A DNA stretch of 64,000 bases from Streptomyces sp. H27-H1 (GCF_026627445.1 NZ_JAPNLJ010000016.1:1-64000), one strand, 5' to 3'; positions 31,747 to 41,395 are shown, counted from the first letter of the stretch. A program made the numbers and translations. The notes: a model not told the origin generated them from the sequence alone.

Positions 31747-31984
31747 CGCGCGTTCTCCCGATTCCGCAGCAGGGATGAGGCTACGTCTGAAGAAACGATC
31801 ACGGCGGTGCTTCGATACGCGCCAGACAGGTCAAGATCCGCCCTCGGCGGCCCCCTTCGGGCCACAGGAGTCACCGGCCCGGCCCCGGCCCCGTACCGGG
31901 CGGCGGAGCCGCTCTCCGCACTCCCCCGCCCAAGGTGCCCCCGCACCCGGGTGCGCCGTGGCCGGTGTTCACCCGCCCGGCCCA

Positions 31985-32251
31985 TTCGAGCCGGTGGTCA
32001 TGGGTGCCGCGGGGCGGCCGGCCGGGGAGGGGAAGGTTCTCGCCGAGGGTGATGGAGACCAGTCGGGCCAGCTTCGTATCGGCGATGGTGTCGATGATCA
32101 GCGTCCCTCCGGGACGCAGGACCCGGCACGCCTCCGCCACGACTCCGTAGGGGTCCGGTACGTGCTCCAGGCACTGTCCCGCCGCGACCACGTCGAACGA
32201 CTCGTCCTCGAAGGGGAGTTCGGGCACATCGGCCCGGACCGTTTCGTCGAA
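31985..32251 (-). pseudogene. Internal fragment of a class I SAM-dependent methyltransferase
   Basis: About 89 codons match the middle of a UbiE/Methyltransf_11-type enzyme: PELPFEDESFDVVAAGQCLEHVPDP, then EACRVLRPGGTLIIDTIADT. The SAM-binding G-x-G-x-G segment that should precede it and the C-terminal third are both absent, and the flanking codons do not match the family. It is therefore a broken gene. It directly abuts an oppositely oriented gene fragment at about 32252-32263. Confidence 0.65.
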
Positions 32252-32262
32252 CCCGTGCCGCA

Positions 32263-32458
32263 GGGGGTGCTGCGCCGGCTGCTGGCGGCCTGCGCGCAAG
32301 CGAAGGGGCGCCCGTACCTGTACGGCCACCACGAGCTGGACGCGGAGCTGCTGGAGGACTTCTACGGTGCGTCGGCGCTGCGGCGGCTGGAATTCCTGCG
32401 CGAGGAGCACGCGCTGACCCGGTTCAACCCGCGGGCCTTCGGGGGCGTACGGCCGTGA
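32263..32458 (+). pseudogene. C-terminal fragment of an unrecognised gene
   Basis: Some 64 codons on the plus strand read as a well-behaved protein end (LLAACAQAKGRPYLYGHHEL, then LEDFYGASALRRLEFLREEH) with good codon bias and a stop at 32456-32458. There is no matching 5' part: upstream codons belong to the methyltransferase fragment on the other strand. I do not recognise the family. The two fragments look like the 3' halves of divergent genes joined by loss of everything between. Confidence 0.45.
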
Positions 32459-32596
32459 CCCACGCGCGCGGGGGCGCGACCCCAACGGGTCGCGCCCCTG
32501 CGTCGGTTCATCGGCGGAAGGCCTGCCCGGTCGGCTGGACGGCCTGCCTCATCGACTGGAAGGCCCGCCCCGGCCAGGCCGGCGGGCAGGTCCGGC

Positions 32597-34312
32597 TCAG
32601 GCGTCCGGGTTGCCGCCGAAGCGCTCGCGGTACGACTCCAGGTCCTCTTCGGTGATCTTCGCGAAGAGCACCGGCGGAACGGTGAACGGCGTGCCCGCCG
32701 GTACCGCGTCGAGGGACGCGGCCTGCTCCGGGGTGATCCAGGTGGCCGTGTCGTCGGCGAGGTCGAACGAGGAGCGCATGGCGCGCGCCGAGGCCGGGAT
32801 GAACGGCTCGGAGACCACCGAGTAGAGGTGGATGAGGTTCATCGCCGTGCGCAGGGTGAGCGCCGCGCCCTCCAGGTCGGTCTTGACCTCGAGCCAGGGC
32901 GCCTTCTCGTCGAGGTAGGCGTTTCCGGCGGACCACAGGGCGCGCAGCGCGGCGGCGGCCTTGCGGTACTGGAGCGCCTCCATGTGGTCCTCGTACTCGG
33001 CGAGCAGCGCGGCGATCTGCGCGCCCAGCTTGGCCTCGGCCTCACCGGCGGCGTTGCCCGCCGGGACCTCGTCGCCGAAGCGCTTGCGGGAGAAGGTCAG
33101 CACGCGGTTGACGAAGTTGCCGAGGGTGCCGCCGAGGTCCTTGTTCACCGTGGCGGTGAAGTGCTCCCACGTGAAGGAGGAGTCGTCGGACTCGGGCGCG
33201 TTGGCGATGAGGAAGTAGCGCCAGTAGTCGGCCGGGAGGATCTCCAGCGCCTGGTCGGTGAAGACGCCGCGCTTCTGCGAGGTGGAGAACTTGCCGCCGT
33301 AGTACGTCAGCCAGTTGAAGGCCTTGACGTAGTCGACCATCTTCCACGGCTCACGGACGCCGAGCTCGGTGGCGGGGAACATCACCGTGTGGAACGGGAC
33401 GTTGTCCTTGGCCATGAACTGGGTGTAGCGGACGTCCTCGGCCTCGTACCACCAGGACTTGTAGTCGCGGTTCGCCGGGTCGGCGTCCGCCCATTCCTTG
33501 GTGGAGGCGATGTACTCGATCGGGGCGTCGAACCAGACGTAGAACACCTTGCCGGCGGCGGCCAGATCGGGCCACGTGTCGGCCGGTACCGGGACGCCCC
33601 AGTCGAGGTCGCGCGTGATGGCGCGGTCGTGCAGGCCCTCGGTCAGCCACTTGCGGGCGATGGAGGAAGCCAGCTGCGGCCACTCCTCCTCGTGCTCCGC
33701 GACCCAGGCCTCGACCTCGTGCTGGAGCTTGGACTGGAGGAGGAAGAGGTGCGTGGTCTCGCGGACCTCCAGCTCGGTGGAGCCGGAGATGGCCGAGCGG
33801 GGCTCGATCAGGTCCGTGGGGTCCAGGACGCGGGTGCAGTTCTCGCACTGGTCGCCGCGGGCCTTGTCGTAGCCGCAGTGCGGACAGGTGCCCTCTACGT
33901 AGCGGTCCGGCAGGAAGCGGCCGTCGACCGGCGAGTAGACCTGCCGGATCGCGCGCTCCTCGATGAAGCCGTTCTTCTGGAGCTGGCGCGCGAAGTGCTG
34001 GGTGATCTCGCGGTTCTGCTCCGAGGAGCTGCGGCCGAAGTAGTCGAAGGACAGCTCGAAGCCGTCGTAGACCGCCTTCTGGGCGTCGTGGGCCTGCGCG
34101 CAGAACTCGGCGACCGAGAGGCCGGCCGCCTTCGCGGCGAGCTCGGCGGGGGTGCCGTGCTCGTCGGTGGCGCAGATGTAGAGGACGTCGTGGCCGCGCT
34201 GGCGGAGGTACCGGGAGTACACATCCGCCGGAAGCATCGACCCGACCATGTTGCCCAGGTGCTTGATCCCGTTGATGTAGGGAAGCGCGCTGGTGATCAG
34301 GTGTCGAGCCAT
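32597..34312 (-). CDS. metG: Methionyl-tRNA synthetase
   Basis: Charges tRNA-Met, including the initiator, and is essential. The 571-residue class I enzyme has the HIGH-like HLGN (residues 18-21), ICATDEHGTPAE, a zinc-binding connective peptide with C-P-H-C and C-E-N-C, WFDAPIEYI and a KMSKS-like K341-F-S-T-S. The anticodon-binding domain follows (LGNFVNRVLTFSRKRFGD). It lacks the C-terminal tRNA-binding dimerisation domain. I chose the ATG at 34312; an ATG at 34327 is an alternative. Upstream there is no T-box, only the terminators of the preceding gene. Confidence 0.95.
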   Translation of the reverse strand: MARHLITSALPYINGIKHLGNMVGSMLPADVYSRYLRQRGHDVLYICATDEHGTPAELAAKAAGLSVAEFCAQAHDAQKAVYDGFELSFDYFGRSSSEQNREITQHFARQLQKNGFIEERAIRQVYSPVDGRFLPDRYVEGTCPHCGYDKARGDQCENCTRVLDPTDLIEPRSAISGSTELEVRETTHLFLLQSKLQHEVEAWVAEHEEEWPQLASSIARKWLTEGLHDRAITRDLDWGVPVPADTWPDLAAAGKVFYVWFDAPIEYIASTKEWADADPANRDYKSWWYEAEDVRYTQFMAKDNVPFHTVMFPATELGVREPWKMVDYVKAFNWLTYYGGKFSTSQKRGVFTDQALEILPADYWRYFLIANAPESDDSSFTWEHFTATVNKDLGGTLGNFVNRVLTFSRKRFGDEVPAGNAAGEAEAKLGAQIAALLAEYEDHMEALQYRKAAAALRALWSAGNAYLDEKAPWLEVKTDLEGAALTLRTAMNLIHLYSVVSEPFIPASARAMRSSFDLADDTATWITPEQAASLDAVPAGTPFTVPPVLFAKITEEDLESYRERFGGNPDA

Positions 34313-34427
34313 CCTCGGATGCTCCATTTCATATATGCCGGTACTACGTGACGTGCGGTTCATCGTATCGAACCGGCTAAACGCCACGCGCCGCATTTCT
34401 TCGGGGTGGACGTGAGGGGTGTAACGC

Positions 34428-34465
34428 AAAAGCGAGGACTGTGACCTCTCCGTCACGGCCCTCGC
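34428..34465 (-). terminator. Rho-independent terminator upstream of metG
   Basis: Reading leftward, a GCGAGGGCCGTGAC arm pairs with GTCACAGTCCTCGC (two mismatched pairs) around a 6-nt loop and is followed by TTTT. It is the second of two hairpins ending transcription from the gene at 34581, insulating metG. Confidence 0.75.
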
Positions 34466-34525
34466 GTTGCCGCCATGGTACAGCGGGCCGGGGAGCACCC
34501 GAACCGCCGTCCGCCCCGGCGGGAC

Positions 34526-34550
34526 ACCGTCCGTGGCGGCCACGGACGGT
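34526..34550 (-). terminator. Hairpin just after the sigma-like membrane gene
   Basis: ACCGTCCGTGG and CCACGGACGGT form a perfect 11-bp stem with a CGG loop, 31 bp past the stop at 34581. No T-run follows directly; it probably works with the T-tailed hairpin 60 bp further on. Confidence 0.65.
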
Positions 34551-34580
34551 GCTCCGGCGGGCGGTGGCGACGGCGGGCGG

Positions 34581-36757
34581 TCAGTCGCGGCCGCCCCGGG
34601 CGCCGTCGACGGCGGTGATCCGGACACCGCTCGCCAGCCTGCCCGTCAGGGTGGCCGCGGGCCCCTGCGGACCGGCGGCGGAGACGGGTGCGGGGGCCGG
34701 GGCGGGGGCGGCCAGGGTCCGGCCGGTGGCCTCCGCGCGGACGGCACCGGCAGCCGTGATGCCCACGACCTCGCGGCTGCCCGCCGCCAGCAGGTACCAG
34801 CGGCCGGCCGGCGAACGCCACCGGGTGCCCGCGAGCAGGTGTTGCCCGAAGCGGCCGCACGCGGCGGTCTCGCGGGACCGTGCCACGTCCTGCGGGGGTC
34901 CGGCGGGCAGCCGCAGCTGGACCAGGACCTCACCCGAACCGGCCCAGCCGGAGGCCCGGGTGCAGGTCCAGACGGCCCGGCCCGCACGGTCGGGGAGTTC
35001 GGACTCGGCGAAGTCCCAGACGTTGACGGCCCGTACCCCGCCGGCCCGGTACTCCCGCAGCCTGCAGGCGACCGGCGCCCACGCCGCCCGCGCGGCCGGG
35101 CCGGTGGCCTCGCGCGGCTGGCGCGCGGCCACCGCGGCCGGGCCGTCGGGCAGCGGCGTGTAGGTCAGGTGTACGGGGGCCAGCGCGCCCAGGTCGGCGA
35201 GGACGAAGGCGTGCTTCTCCACGATGCGGGCGGAGGAGGTCAGCTCCAGCACGGGCCACGCCGCGCATGCTCCGCCGCCACCGTCGGTACGGGGCACCGC
35301 GGTCTCCTCGGTGACCCCGTCGGCGGAGACGGCAAGCGGCTTGGCCGCGTCCCCGGTCCGGAGCAGGTCGCGGGTGCCTGCCTTGGCGATCCACGGCGCG
35401 AGCAGGTACCGGGCCCGCCCTCCGCCCCCGCTTCCGTCCCCGCTTCCGCCTCCGTCCCCGCCGGACCGGCTCAGCGTCAGCGCGGCGGCGGTGGTCACGT
35501 TCGCCTCGTCGGTACGGGCGAACGCGAGCTCCCGGCCGCGCGGTCCCCCGGCGGCTTCGCCGTAGCGCACCACCCGGTCCCCGTCGAGCAGCAGGACGAG
35601 CGCCCGCCCGGCGACGTTCCCCGCGTACAGCAGCTGCGGCGCGCGCAGCGGTGCGTCGGTGGCCGTCCCCGGCGCGGCCGTCGCCGCCACCTCCCGGGGC
35701 CGGGAGGCCCAGGCCGCCAGGGCGCGGGCGAGCAGGCCCCGGTCGGCGCTGCGGCTGCCCCGGGCGGGCCAGGTGGTGAAGTCGACGCGGGCGGTGTCCG
35801 CCCAGGCCTCGGCAGGAACGCGGACCAGCCGGGCGGGGTCCAGCGCCCCGGCGACGGCCGGTCCGGCGAGCGGGGACGCCTCGGGGCGGGGCGCTGACCC
35901 GTCGGCCGCGAGGATGCCGGCGGCCAGGGCCAACGCGACCGCGGCGGTCCAGCCGGCCCGGGTACGGCGGCGGCGGCGCAGCAGGTCGGTGGGGCGGGCG
36001 CTGACTACGGCGGCATCGAACTCGACACCGCCCGGGGCCCGCAGGAGCGTTTCCCCGTCGATCCCCCCGGCGCCGCCGTCGACACCGGAGCCGGCACGGG
36101 CGCCGGCTCCCGCACCCGTAGAAGCACGGGCACCGGTACCGGCACTGGCACCCGCACGGGCACCGCCACCGCCACCGCCCTCGACCCCGGACCCGTCCCC
36201 GGGAAACCGCCCCCGTCGGCCCACCCTCCCCAGGCGGCCAGCGCCTCCCGCACCGCGTCCGCCGGGTCCGCCACCCCGGCCGCGGCGAGCAGCCGGGCCA
36301 CCGCCTCCTCGGGCAGTCCGTCCAGGCCGTGCAGCACGAAGGCGGCCCGGACCGGCCCCGGCGCCGCGCCCAGAGCCCGGGCGGCCTCGTCGATACCGCC
36401 CGCCGGAGGCCACAGCCGCAGCCCCCAGACGAACGGTGGCACCGGTGGCCACCCGAGCCCGGCCGCGGTGAGGCGGGCCCGGCCGGACGGAGCGAGGCTC
36501 GCACGCAGGACCCGTACGCGCACCTGCGCCAAGGGGCCGCCCGGCCCGTCGGGCCCGGCCGGTGCGTGCGTACTGCCGCGCCCGCCGCGCGGGAGTGCCC
36601 TCTGGACCGCCTTGTGCGCGCGCAGTACCCGGGTATGGCGGCCCAGGGTGACGGGGAGCGTCACGTAGGCGAGGCGTACCAACTGGGGGTAGTGCTCGAC
36701 GAGGACGGCCTCGGCCTGCTCCACGGCGGTGGAACCGAATCGCTGTGTTGTACCCAC
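34581..36757 (-). pseudogene. Sigma-factor-like membrane protein, reading frame shifted in a low-complexity region
   Basis: Residues 1 to ~175 read in one frame from a GTG at 36757: VEQAEAVLVEHYPQLVRLAY, VLRAHKAVQRALP and a sigma-region-4-like AAFVLHGLDGLPEEAVARLL, a pattern seen in Streptomyces proteins that join a sigma-like N-terminus to a membrane helix and extracytoplasmic domain. That frame stops at 36005. The continuation lies in another frame: EFDAAVVSARPTDLLRRRRR, a membrane helix (AAVALALAAGILA) and a long external domain to 34581. The switch is between about 36240 and 36010 in a Gly/Ala/Pro repeat. Real inactivation, phase variation or a sequencing error are all possible. Confidence 0.6.
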
Positions 36758-36989
36758 TCTCCGACAAACGAGTGAATCTTGGGATGGTCACACGTCGTGT
36801 GGTCCGACGGGGCGCAAAACGGACGCACAGGAGAATGGCATATGCGTTTGCGCTGGTTGAGCGTGTGCTCGATCGACTTCGATCAGCACGCGATCATCAC
36901 CGACCGTAATCTCTCCAGCTTTCGTCTCTGCGCCCTCCGAGTGCGCCCGCGCTGATTTCCTTGCCCCGCACACGGGATGGGGTGGAGCG

Positions 36990-37595
36990 GTGAGCGATGG
37001 CACTGGTGCGGAGGAGTCCGGTGGCGGGGCCGTGGGGCTGCCGAGCCGGCGACGGAGGCCGACGCCCATGAGCCAGTGGAATTCGACGGCGCGCCTGTCG
37101 TACTGGGCCTTCCACGCCGACCGGCGCCCGGCCTACATGCGGTTCGCGTACCTGCAGTTGGGCTCGGACGCGGCGGCCGAGGAAGCGGTCGACGCCGCCT
37201 TCGACTCGATCATGGGCGAATGGCTGCGGATGCTGCACATGGACCGCCTCGACGCCTACGCGTGGACCGTACTCAAACAGCGGCTGATCGACCGCCAGTT
37301 CCGCCGCAGCCCCTGGCCGGAGCCGATGGACACCAGTGCCTTCGAAGCAGCGCTCAAGGAGGCCCACGCGGAAGCCGACCAGTACGAGGTGCTCACCGAC
37401 ACCATCCGCTTCTACTCCGCCCTCTCCCGGCTCGCCGAACGGCAGCGCGACGCCGTGCTGCTGCGGTACGGACTCCAGTGCTCCCCCGGCGAAGCAGCCG
37501 CGATCATGGGTGTGGACGAGGCCACGGTCCGCGCACAGCTCGGCCAGGCGCAGCGGCGACTGGCCCGGCTCCTCGACGCGTCCGCCGAGTCATGA
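36990..37595 (+). CDS. ECF-type sigma-70 family factor
   Basis: A 201-residue sigma factor with region 2 (YMRFAYLQLGSDAAAEEAVD, AYAWTVLKQRLIDRQFRR) and region 4 (ALSRLAERQRDAVLLRYGLQ, then CSPGEAAAIMGVDEATVRAQ). No anti-sigma gene of the usual zinc type follows; instead the next gene overlaps by ATGA and encodes a large IclR-like hybrid. Start: the GTG at 36990 has GGAG upstream. The 230-bp gap to the divergent sigma-like membrane gene contains a CACACGTCGTGTG palindrome near its left end. Promoter targets unknown. Confidence 0.85.
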   Translation: MSDGTGAEESGGGAVGLPSRRRRPTPMSQWNSTARLSYWAFHADRRPAYMRFAYLQLGSDAAAEEAVDAAFDSIMGEWLRMLHMDRLDAYAWTVLKQRLIDRQFRRSPWPEPMDTSAFEAALKEAHAEADQYEVLTDTIRFYSALSRLAERQRDAVLLRYGLQCSPGEAAAIMGVDEATVRAQLGQAQRRLARLLDASAES

Positions 37596-39526
37596 GCCGC
37601 GAATCGAGCCGCGGAACCCGGCGCGAGGACGGCGGGCTCCCGCGTTCCCTGGAGCAGTTCCTGGCCCGGGCGAGCGTGCGCGACCGCTATCCGCGCTACG
37701 ACCTGGGTGCGGCGGAGGCCCGGCTGCTGCGGGCCGCCGATGCCAATGCTCCCGCTTCGAAACCGCTCACCGCCCCGGCACTCGGGCGCGGTGTACCCCA
37801 CGGCCGGCGCCGCCCGCCCGGCTGGAGCGATCCCCTGCGCGACCTGCCGCTGGACGCGGAGCGGGCCGGGCGCGACCTCAAGGCCGCCTGCCTGTCCTCC
37901 GTATGCGCCACGGGGGCCCGGGAGCGGCTCGACGCGTTCGAGAGCGACGGCCACGCCGACCTGCCCGGAGCCGTCGTCTTCGGCTGCCTGCTGCACCTGG
38001 CCGGACTCCGCGAAGGGGCCCGGTTCTGGTGGCAGTTCGCCGCCGGGTCCGGGCGCAGCCGGACCACGCATGCCGCGTACTGCCTCTTCCTCGACCACTC
38101 GCGGCGCGGCGAGCACCACGACGCCCGGCTCTGGGCGCGGGAGTTGGGCCGGCGCCGTTTCCGGCCGAGCGGGCGCCGGGAACTCCGGGAGGTACGGCTG
38201 TGCACGCAGGCGGCCGTCCTGCGCTACGTCGACCAGCTCGACGACCCCGACCTGGGCACGGTGCCGCTGCCCAGGCCGGGGGTGTCCCGGGCGCTGGACG
38301 CGTTCCGGCCGCCCGCCGCTCCGGTACGGCCGCCCCCGCTGGGGCCGGGCCCGCTGCGCCACCCCGCGCTGACGGCGGCGGCCCGCGGGACCGTCGTCCA
38401 GCCCGGCGGGAGCGAGGACCTGGCGGCCGCGCGGCGCGCCCTGGCCGTCGTACGGGTCCTGCAGCGGCGGCCGCTCGGCGTACGGGCCGGGCGGCTCGGG
38501 CGGGAGACGGGCCTCGCCGAAGCGGAGCTCGGGCCGCTGCTGTCGATGCTCTGCGAGGAGGAATACGCGTACCGGCCCGGCGTCGGGGTCTACGCCCCCG
38601 GCCCGGCGCTCGACCGGCTGGCCCCGGGCGGCCGGGGCCTGGCGGGCCAGTTGCAGCGCACGCTGGCCCTGGCCCGGGACAGCGCGGGCGCGGCCGTGTA
38701 CCTGAGCCGGTACGCGGAGGGGGAGGTCCGGATCACCCAGATGGCGGACGGGCCCGGCGCCCCGCCCGTGCGGGAGTGGGTGGACTTCCGGGACGCCGCC
38801 CACGCCAGCGCGGTGGGCAAGTGCCTGCTGAGCCAGCTCGACCACGACGGCCGCGCCGACCACGTGGCCCGCCACCGCCCCGCCCGGCTCACCGAGCGGA
38901 CCATCACCGACAGCCGGGCCCTGTTCAGCGCGCTCGACGCGGTGGCACCGGGGGCCCCCGTCTTCGACCTGCGCGAGTACGCCCCCGGTGTGGTGTGCGC
39001 GCCGGTCCCCCTCACGCTCGGCGACGCGGCGGGCAGCCTCGCACTGTCACTGCCCGGCGGGCACGCGCACCGGCTGGGCCGGGCCGCCGAGGCGCTCCGG
39101 CACAAGGCGGTTCCGGTGCTGCTGGCGCTGCTGTTGGCGGGGGCGATCCCGCCGGACGGCGCGGACTGCGCGGAGGGCACCGACGCCGCCGACGGCACGG
39201 ACGTGGCGGCCGGGGCCGGCGGGCCGGAGTCCGCGCGGGTCCCGGTCGACGGGCCGCGGCTCCCGGCGGAACCACAGCCGACGCCGGTACCGGTCACCGC
39301 GGAGACCCTGCGCCAGCTGCGCATCCTCTTCCGGACCCCGCTGACCCGGGCCACGGCCGGGGCGGACGGCCCGCACCTGGTCAGCGACAGCGCCTCGGAG
39401 GCCGCGTACCTCTTCGACGCCCAGCAGGACGACGGAGCCCCGGGCCTGGTGCTCCCGCGCACCTACGGCCCGCTGGTACCGGGCAGCCTGCGGACGGCCG
39501 ACGGGCTGGTGGTGCTGCGTCCCTGA
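37592..39526 (+). CDS. Large protein with an IclR-like HTH and effector region, coupled to the ECF sigma factor
   Basis: A 644-residue protein. Residues 1 to ~240 are a helical domain I do not recognise (LEQFLARASVRDRYPRYDLG, VFGCLLHLAGLREGARFWWQ). From about 283 comes an IclR-like winged helix (ALAVVRVLQRRPLGVRAGRL, LGPLLSMLCEEEYAYR) and then an IclR effector/GAF-like domain with REWVDFRDAAHASAVGKCLL (near 400), the RLTERTITDSRALFSAL helix and GVVCAPVPLTLGDAAGSLAL. A C-terminal segment follows. The ATG overlaps the sigma stop, so the two are made together; it may sense a ligand and control the sigma factor. Confidence 0.8.
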   Translation: MSRESSRGTRREDGGLPRSLEQFLARASVRDRYPRYDLGAAEARLLRAADANAPASKPLTAPALGRGVPHGRRRPPGWSDPLRDLPLDAERAGRDLKAACLSSVCATGARERLDAFESDGHADLPGAVVFGCLLHLAGLREGARFWWQFAAGSGRSRTTHAAYCLFLDHSRRGEHHDARLWARELGRRRFRPSGRRELREVRLCTQAAVLRYVDQLDDPDLGTVPLPRPGVSRALDAFRPPAAPVRPPPLGPGPLRHPALTAAARGTVVQPGGSEDLAAARRALAVVRVLQRRPLGVRAGRLGRETGLAEAELGPLLSMLCEEEYAYRPGVGVYAPGPALDRLAPGGRGLAGQLQRTLALARDSAGAAVYLSRYAEGEVRITQMADGPGAPPVREWVDFRDAAHASAVGKCLLSQLDHDGRADHVARHRPARLTERTITDSRALFSALDAVAPGAPVFDLREYAPGVVCAPVPLTLGDAAGSLALSLPGGHAHRLGRAAEALRHKAVPVLLALLLAGAIPPDGADCAEGTDAADGTDVAAGAGGPESARVPVDGPRLPAEPQPTPVPVTAETLRQLRILFRTPLTRATAGADGPHLVSDSASEAAYLFDAQQDDGAPGLVLPRTYGPLVPGSLRTADGLVVLRP

Positions 39527-39545
39527 AGGGAGCCGACGGGGCGAG

Positions 39546-39584
39546 GCATCGGGTCAGAGCATCGGGGTCAGAGCATCGGGTCAG
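39546..39584. repeat. 13/14-bp tandem repeat, three copies
   Basis: GCATCGGGTCAGA is repeated three times, the middle copy with one extra G, between the IclR-like gene and the convergent kinase gene. The last copy reaches the kinase stop codon (39581-39583), so stop codons may have been added or moved by repeat change. Confidence 0.8.
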
Positions 39585-41275
39585 GGGGCGACGGATCCGG
39601 GTGCGCCGGGGACGAAAGTGGCCACGGCGGTGTCGAAGTAGCGCTTCGCTTCGGCGAGTTCACCGACGGGGGCGGAGACCCAGATGTCGTACATCCGGCC
39701 GTTCTCGTCCCAGTAGAGGTCGTAAGTGTGCCGGGCCCCCTCGGCCGGGTCGAAACCATTCCAGGTGAACTCCCACAGCGCTGACGGAAGCTCGTGGTGG
39801 ATCATCGGCGCGACCGTGCCGTCGCGGTAACCGGCGTTGGTTTCAGGGCCGTTGGTGTGGGCCTGCCGCATCACTCCGAGCGGGCCGCCGGGCACCGGCA
39901 TCTTCACCCGGATCCCGATGCGGAAGGCCCCGTCCGGGGACATGTAGAAGACCCGCTGGTCGTCGGTGGCCCGCTGGTACCCCTCGGGCACGGCGACGGT
40001 GAAGCCCTGCGGGTCGGCGAAGTTCCGGTATCCGGTGGGCGGCCCGCCCCGGGTCACGCCGCCCACCGGAGTCGGGGCAAGGGAGGGCCAGGTCGAGGGC
40101 GGGGCCGCCGAAGCCCCGGGAGCCGCGGACACCGGCGCGCTCCGCGCCCCCTCCCCCGGCTCCTCCACGCCGAACAGCCGGTCGGCGCCCACCCATCCCC
40201 CACCGGCCAGCAGGACGGCGGCGGCCACGATCAGCCCGAAGCGCGGGCCCGGCCGGGTGGCGGCGAACTGCCTGGCCGTCGGACGCGGAGCCAGGGCCGG
40301 GGCCGTCAGCCCCTCGGACGCCGGGGCCGACGGGGATCCGTGAGCGGGCGCGGAGCCGTGAGCGTGGCTGGCCACTGGCGCCGGCGCGGCGCCGGCGGCT
40401 GATGCGGGCACGCGGTCGGCGGGTGAGGGGCCGCCGCCGGCGGGGCCGAGGTTGCCACCGGCCAGGTACGCCGACAGCAGCTGATCCGCCTCCGGCGCCG
40501 TCATCCTCCGCTCCGGATCGCGTTCCAGCAGCCCCCGGATGACCGGCAGGAGCGGCCCGGCCTGGACCGGCGGGCGGATCTCCGCCGAGACGACGGCGTG
40601 CAGGATGCCGCCCAGCGAATCGCGGCGGAAGGGGGACTCCCCGGTCAGCACGGCGCACAGGAGCGTGCCGAGCGACCACAGATCGGCGGCCGGCCCGGCC
40701 GCGGCTCCCTGCATCCGCTCGGGAGCGGTGTACTCCGGCGAGCCGACGAAGGCGCCCGTCTGGCTGATGGTGGTGGCCCCGGAGAACCGGGCGATCCCGA
40801 AATCGGTGAGCACCACCCGGCCGGTCCCCGACTCCATGAGGACGTTGGCCGGTTTGACGTCCCGGTGGAGCACCCCCCGGCCGTGCGCCGCGGTCAGGGC
40901 GCCGAGCAGGGCCAGTCCGGTCCTGGCCGCCTCGACCGGGGTGAGGGTCTTCCCCGCGGAGATCAGGTCGGCGAGCGAACCGCCGTCGACCAGTTCCATC
41001 ACGATGCAGGGGCGTCCGTCGTGCTCGACGACGTCGTGGACCACGACGACGTGGGGGTGGCGCACGTGTGCCACGGCACGCGCCTCGCGCAGCGCCCCTG
41101 CGGCGACACCGTCCCCGTCGCCCTCACCCAGGTGCAGTTCCTTGATCGCGACCGGACGCCCGAGGAGTTCGTCGGTCGCCCGCCAGACGGTGCCCATCCC
41201 GCCCCGGCCCAACCGGCCTTCCAGGCGGTACCGCCCGGCCACCACGACGCCGCCCCGCACCTCGTCCTGTGCCAC
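39581..41275 (-). CDS. Transmembrane Ser/Thr protein kinase
   Basis: A 564-residue eukaryote-type (Hanks) kinase. The catalytic domain has the glycine loop GRGGMG (23-28), VAIK with K45, HRDVKPAN (137-144), DFG (158-160) and a GSPEYTAPE activation segment. A Pro/Ala-rich juxtamembrane region leads to one transmembrane helix (about 346-363) and an extracellular domain of about 150 residues (NFADPQGFTVAVPEGYQRAT), typical of sensor domains on Streptomyces kinases, with no PASTA repeats. The GTG at 41275 follows GGGGGAGA. It is divergent from the NACHT gene, 120 bp away. Confidence 0.93.
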   Translation of the reverse strand: MAQDEVRGGVVVAGRYRLEGRLGRGGMGTVWRATDELLGRPVAIKELHLGEGDGDGVAAGALREARAVAHVRHPHVVVVHDVVEHDGRPCIVMELVDGGSLADLISAGKTLTPVEAARTGLALLGALTAAHGRGVLHRDVKPANVLMESGTGRVVLTDFGIARFSGATTISQTGAFVGSPEYTAPERMQGAAAGPAADLWSLGTLLCAVLTGESPFRRDSLGGILHAVVSAEIRPPVQAGPLLPVIRGLLERDPERRMTAPEADQLLSAYLAGGNLGPAGGGPSPADRVPASAAGAAPAPVASHAHGSAPAHGSPSAPASEGLTAPALAPRPTARQFAATRPGPRFGLIVAAAVLLAGGGWVGADRLFGVEEPGEGARSAPVSAAPGASAAPPSTWPSLAPTPVGGVTRGGPPTGYRNFADPQGFTVAVPEGYQRATDDQRVFYMSPDGAFRIGIRVKMPVPGGPLGVMRQAHTNGPETNAGYRDGTVAPMIHHELPSALWEFTWNGFDPAEGARHTYDLYWDENGRMYDIWVSAPVGELAEAKRYFDTAVATFVPGAPGSVAP

Positions 41276-41350
41276 CGCTCTCCCCCTCACCCGTTCCCCG
41301 GGCCATGATGCCGCAGCCCGCCGCCCCGGCGGCGCGGGCACCGCGCACTC

Positions 41351-41356
41351 TAGAAT
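41351..41356 (+). promoter_or_regulatory. -10 element of the NACHT gene
   Basis: TAGAAT lies 40 bp before the GTG start in the divergent gap with the kinase gene. No good -35 element is seen 16-19 nt upstream, so initiation may need an activator or alternative sigma factor. Confidence 0.4.
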
Positions 41357-41395
41357 CACGGCGGCACCGGTCCCAGCTCTACGGGGAGGGCACAC

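Noticed and set aside
32828..34351. A 507-codon open frame on the plus strand opposite metG
   Set aside because: It is the mirror of a certain methionyl-tRNA synthetase gene; long antisense frames are expected from high-GC codon bias, and the product has no protein-like domain.
34313..34427. A T-box or other riboswitch in front of metG
   Set aside because: No T-box sequence or specifier stem is visible; the hairpins there read as terminators of the upstream gene.
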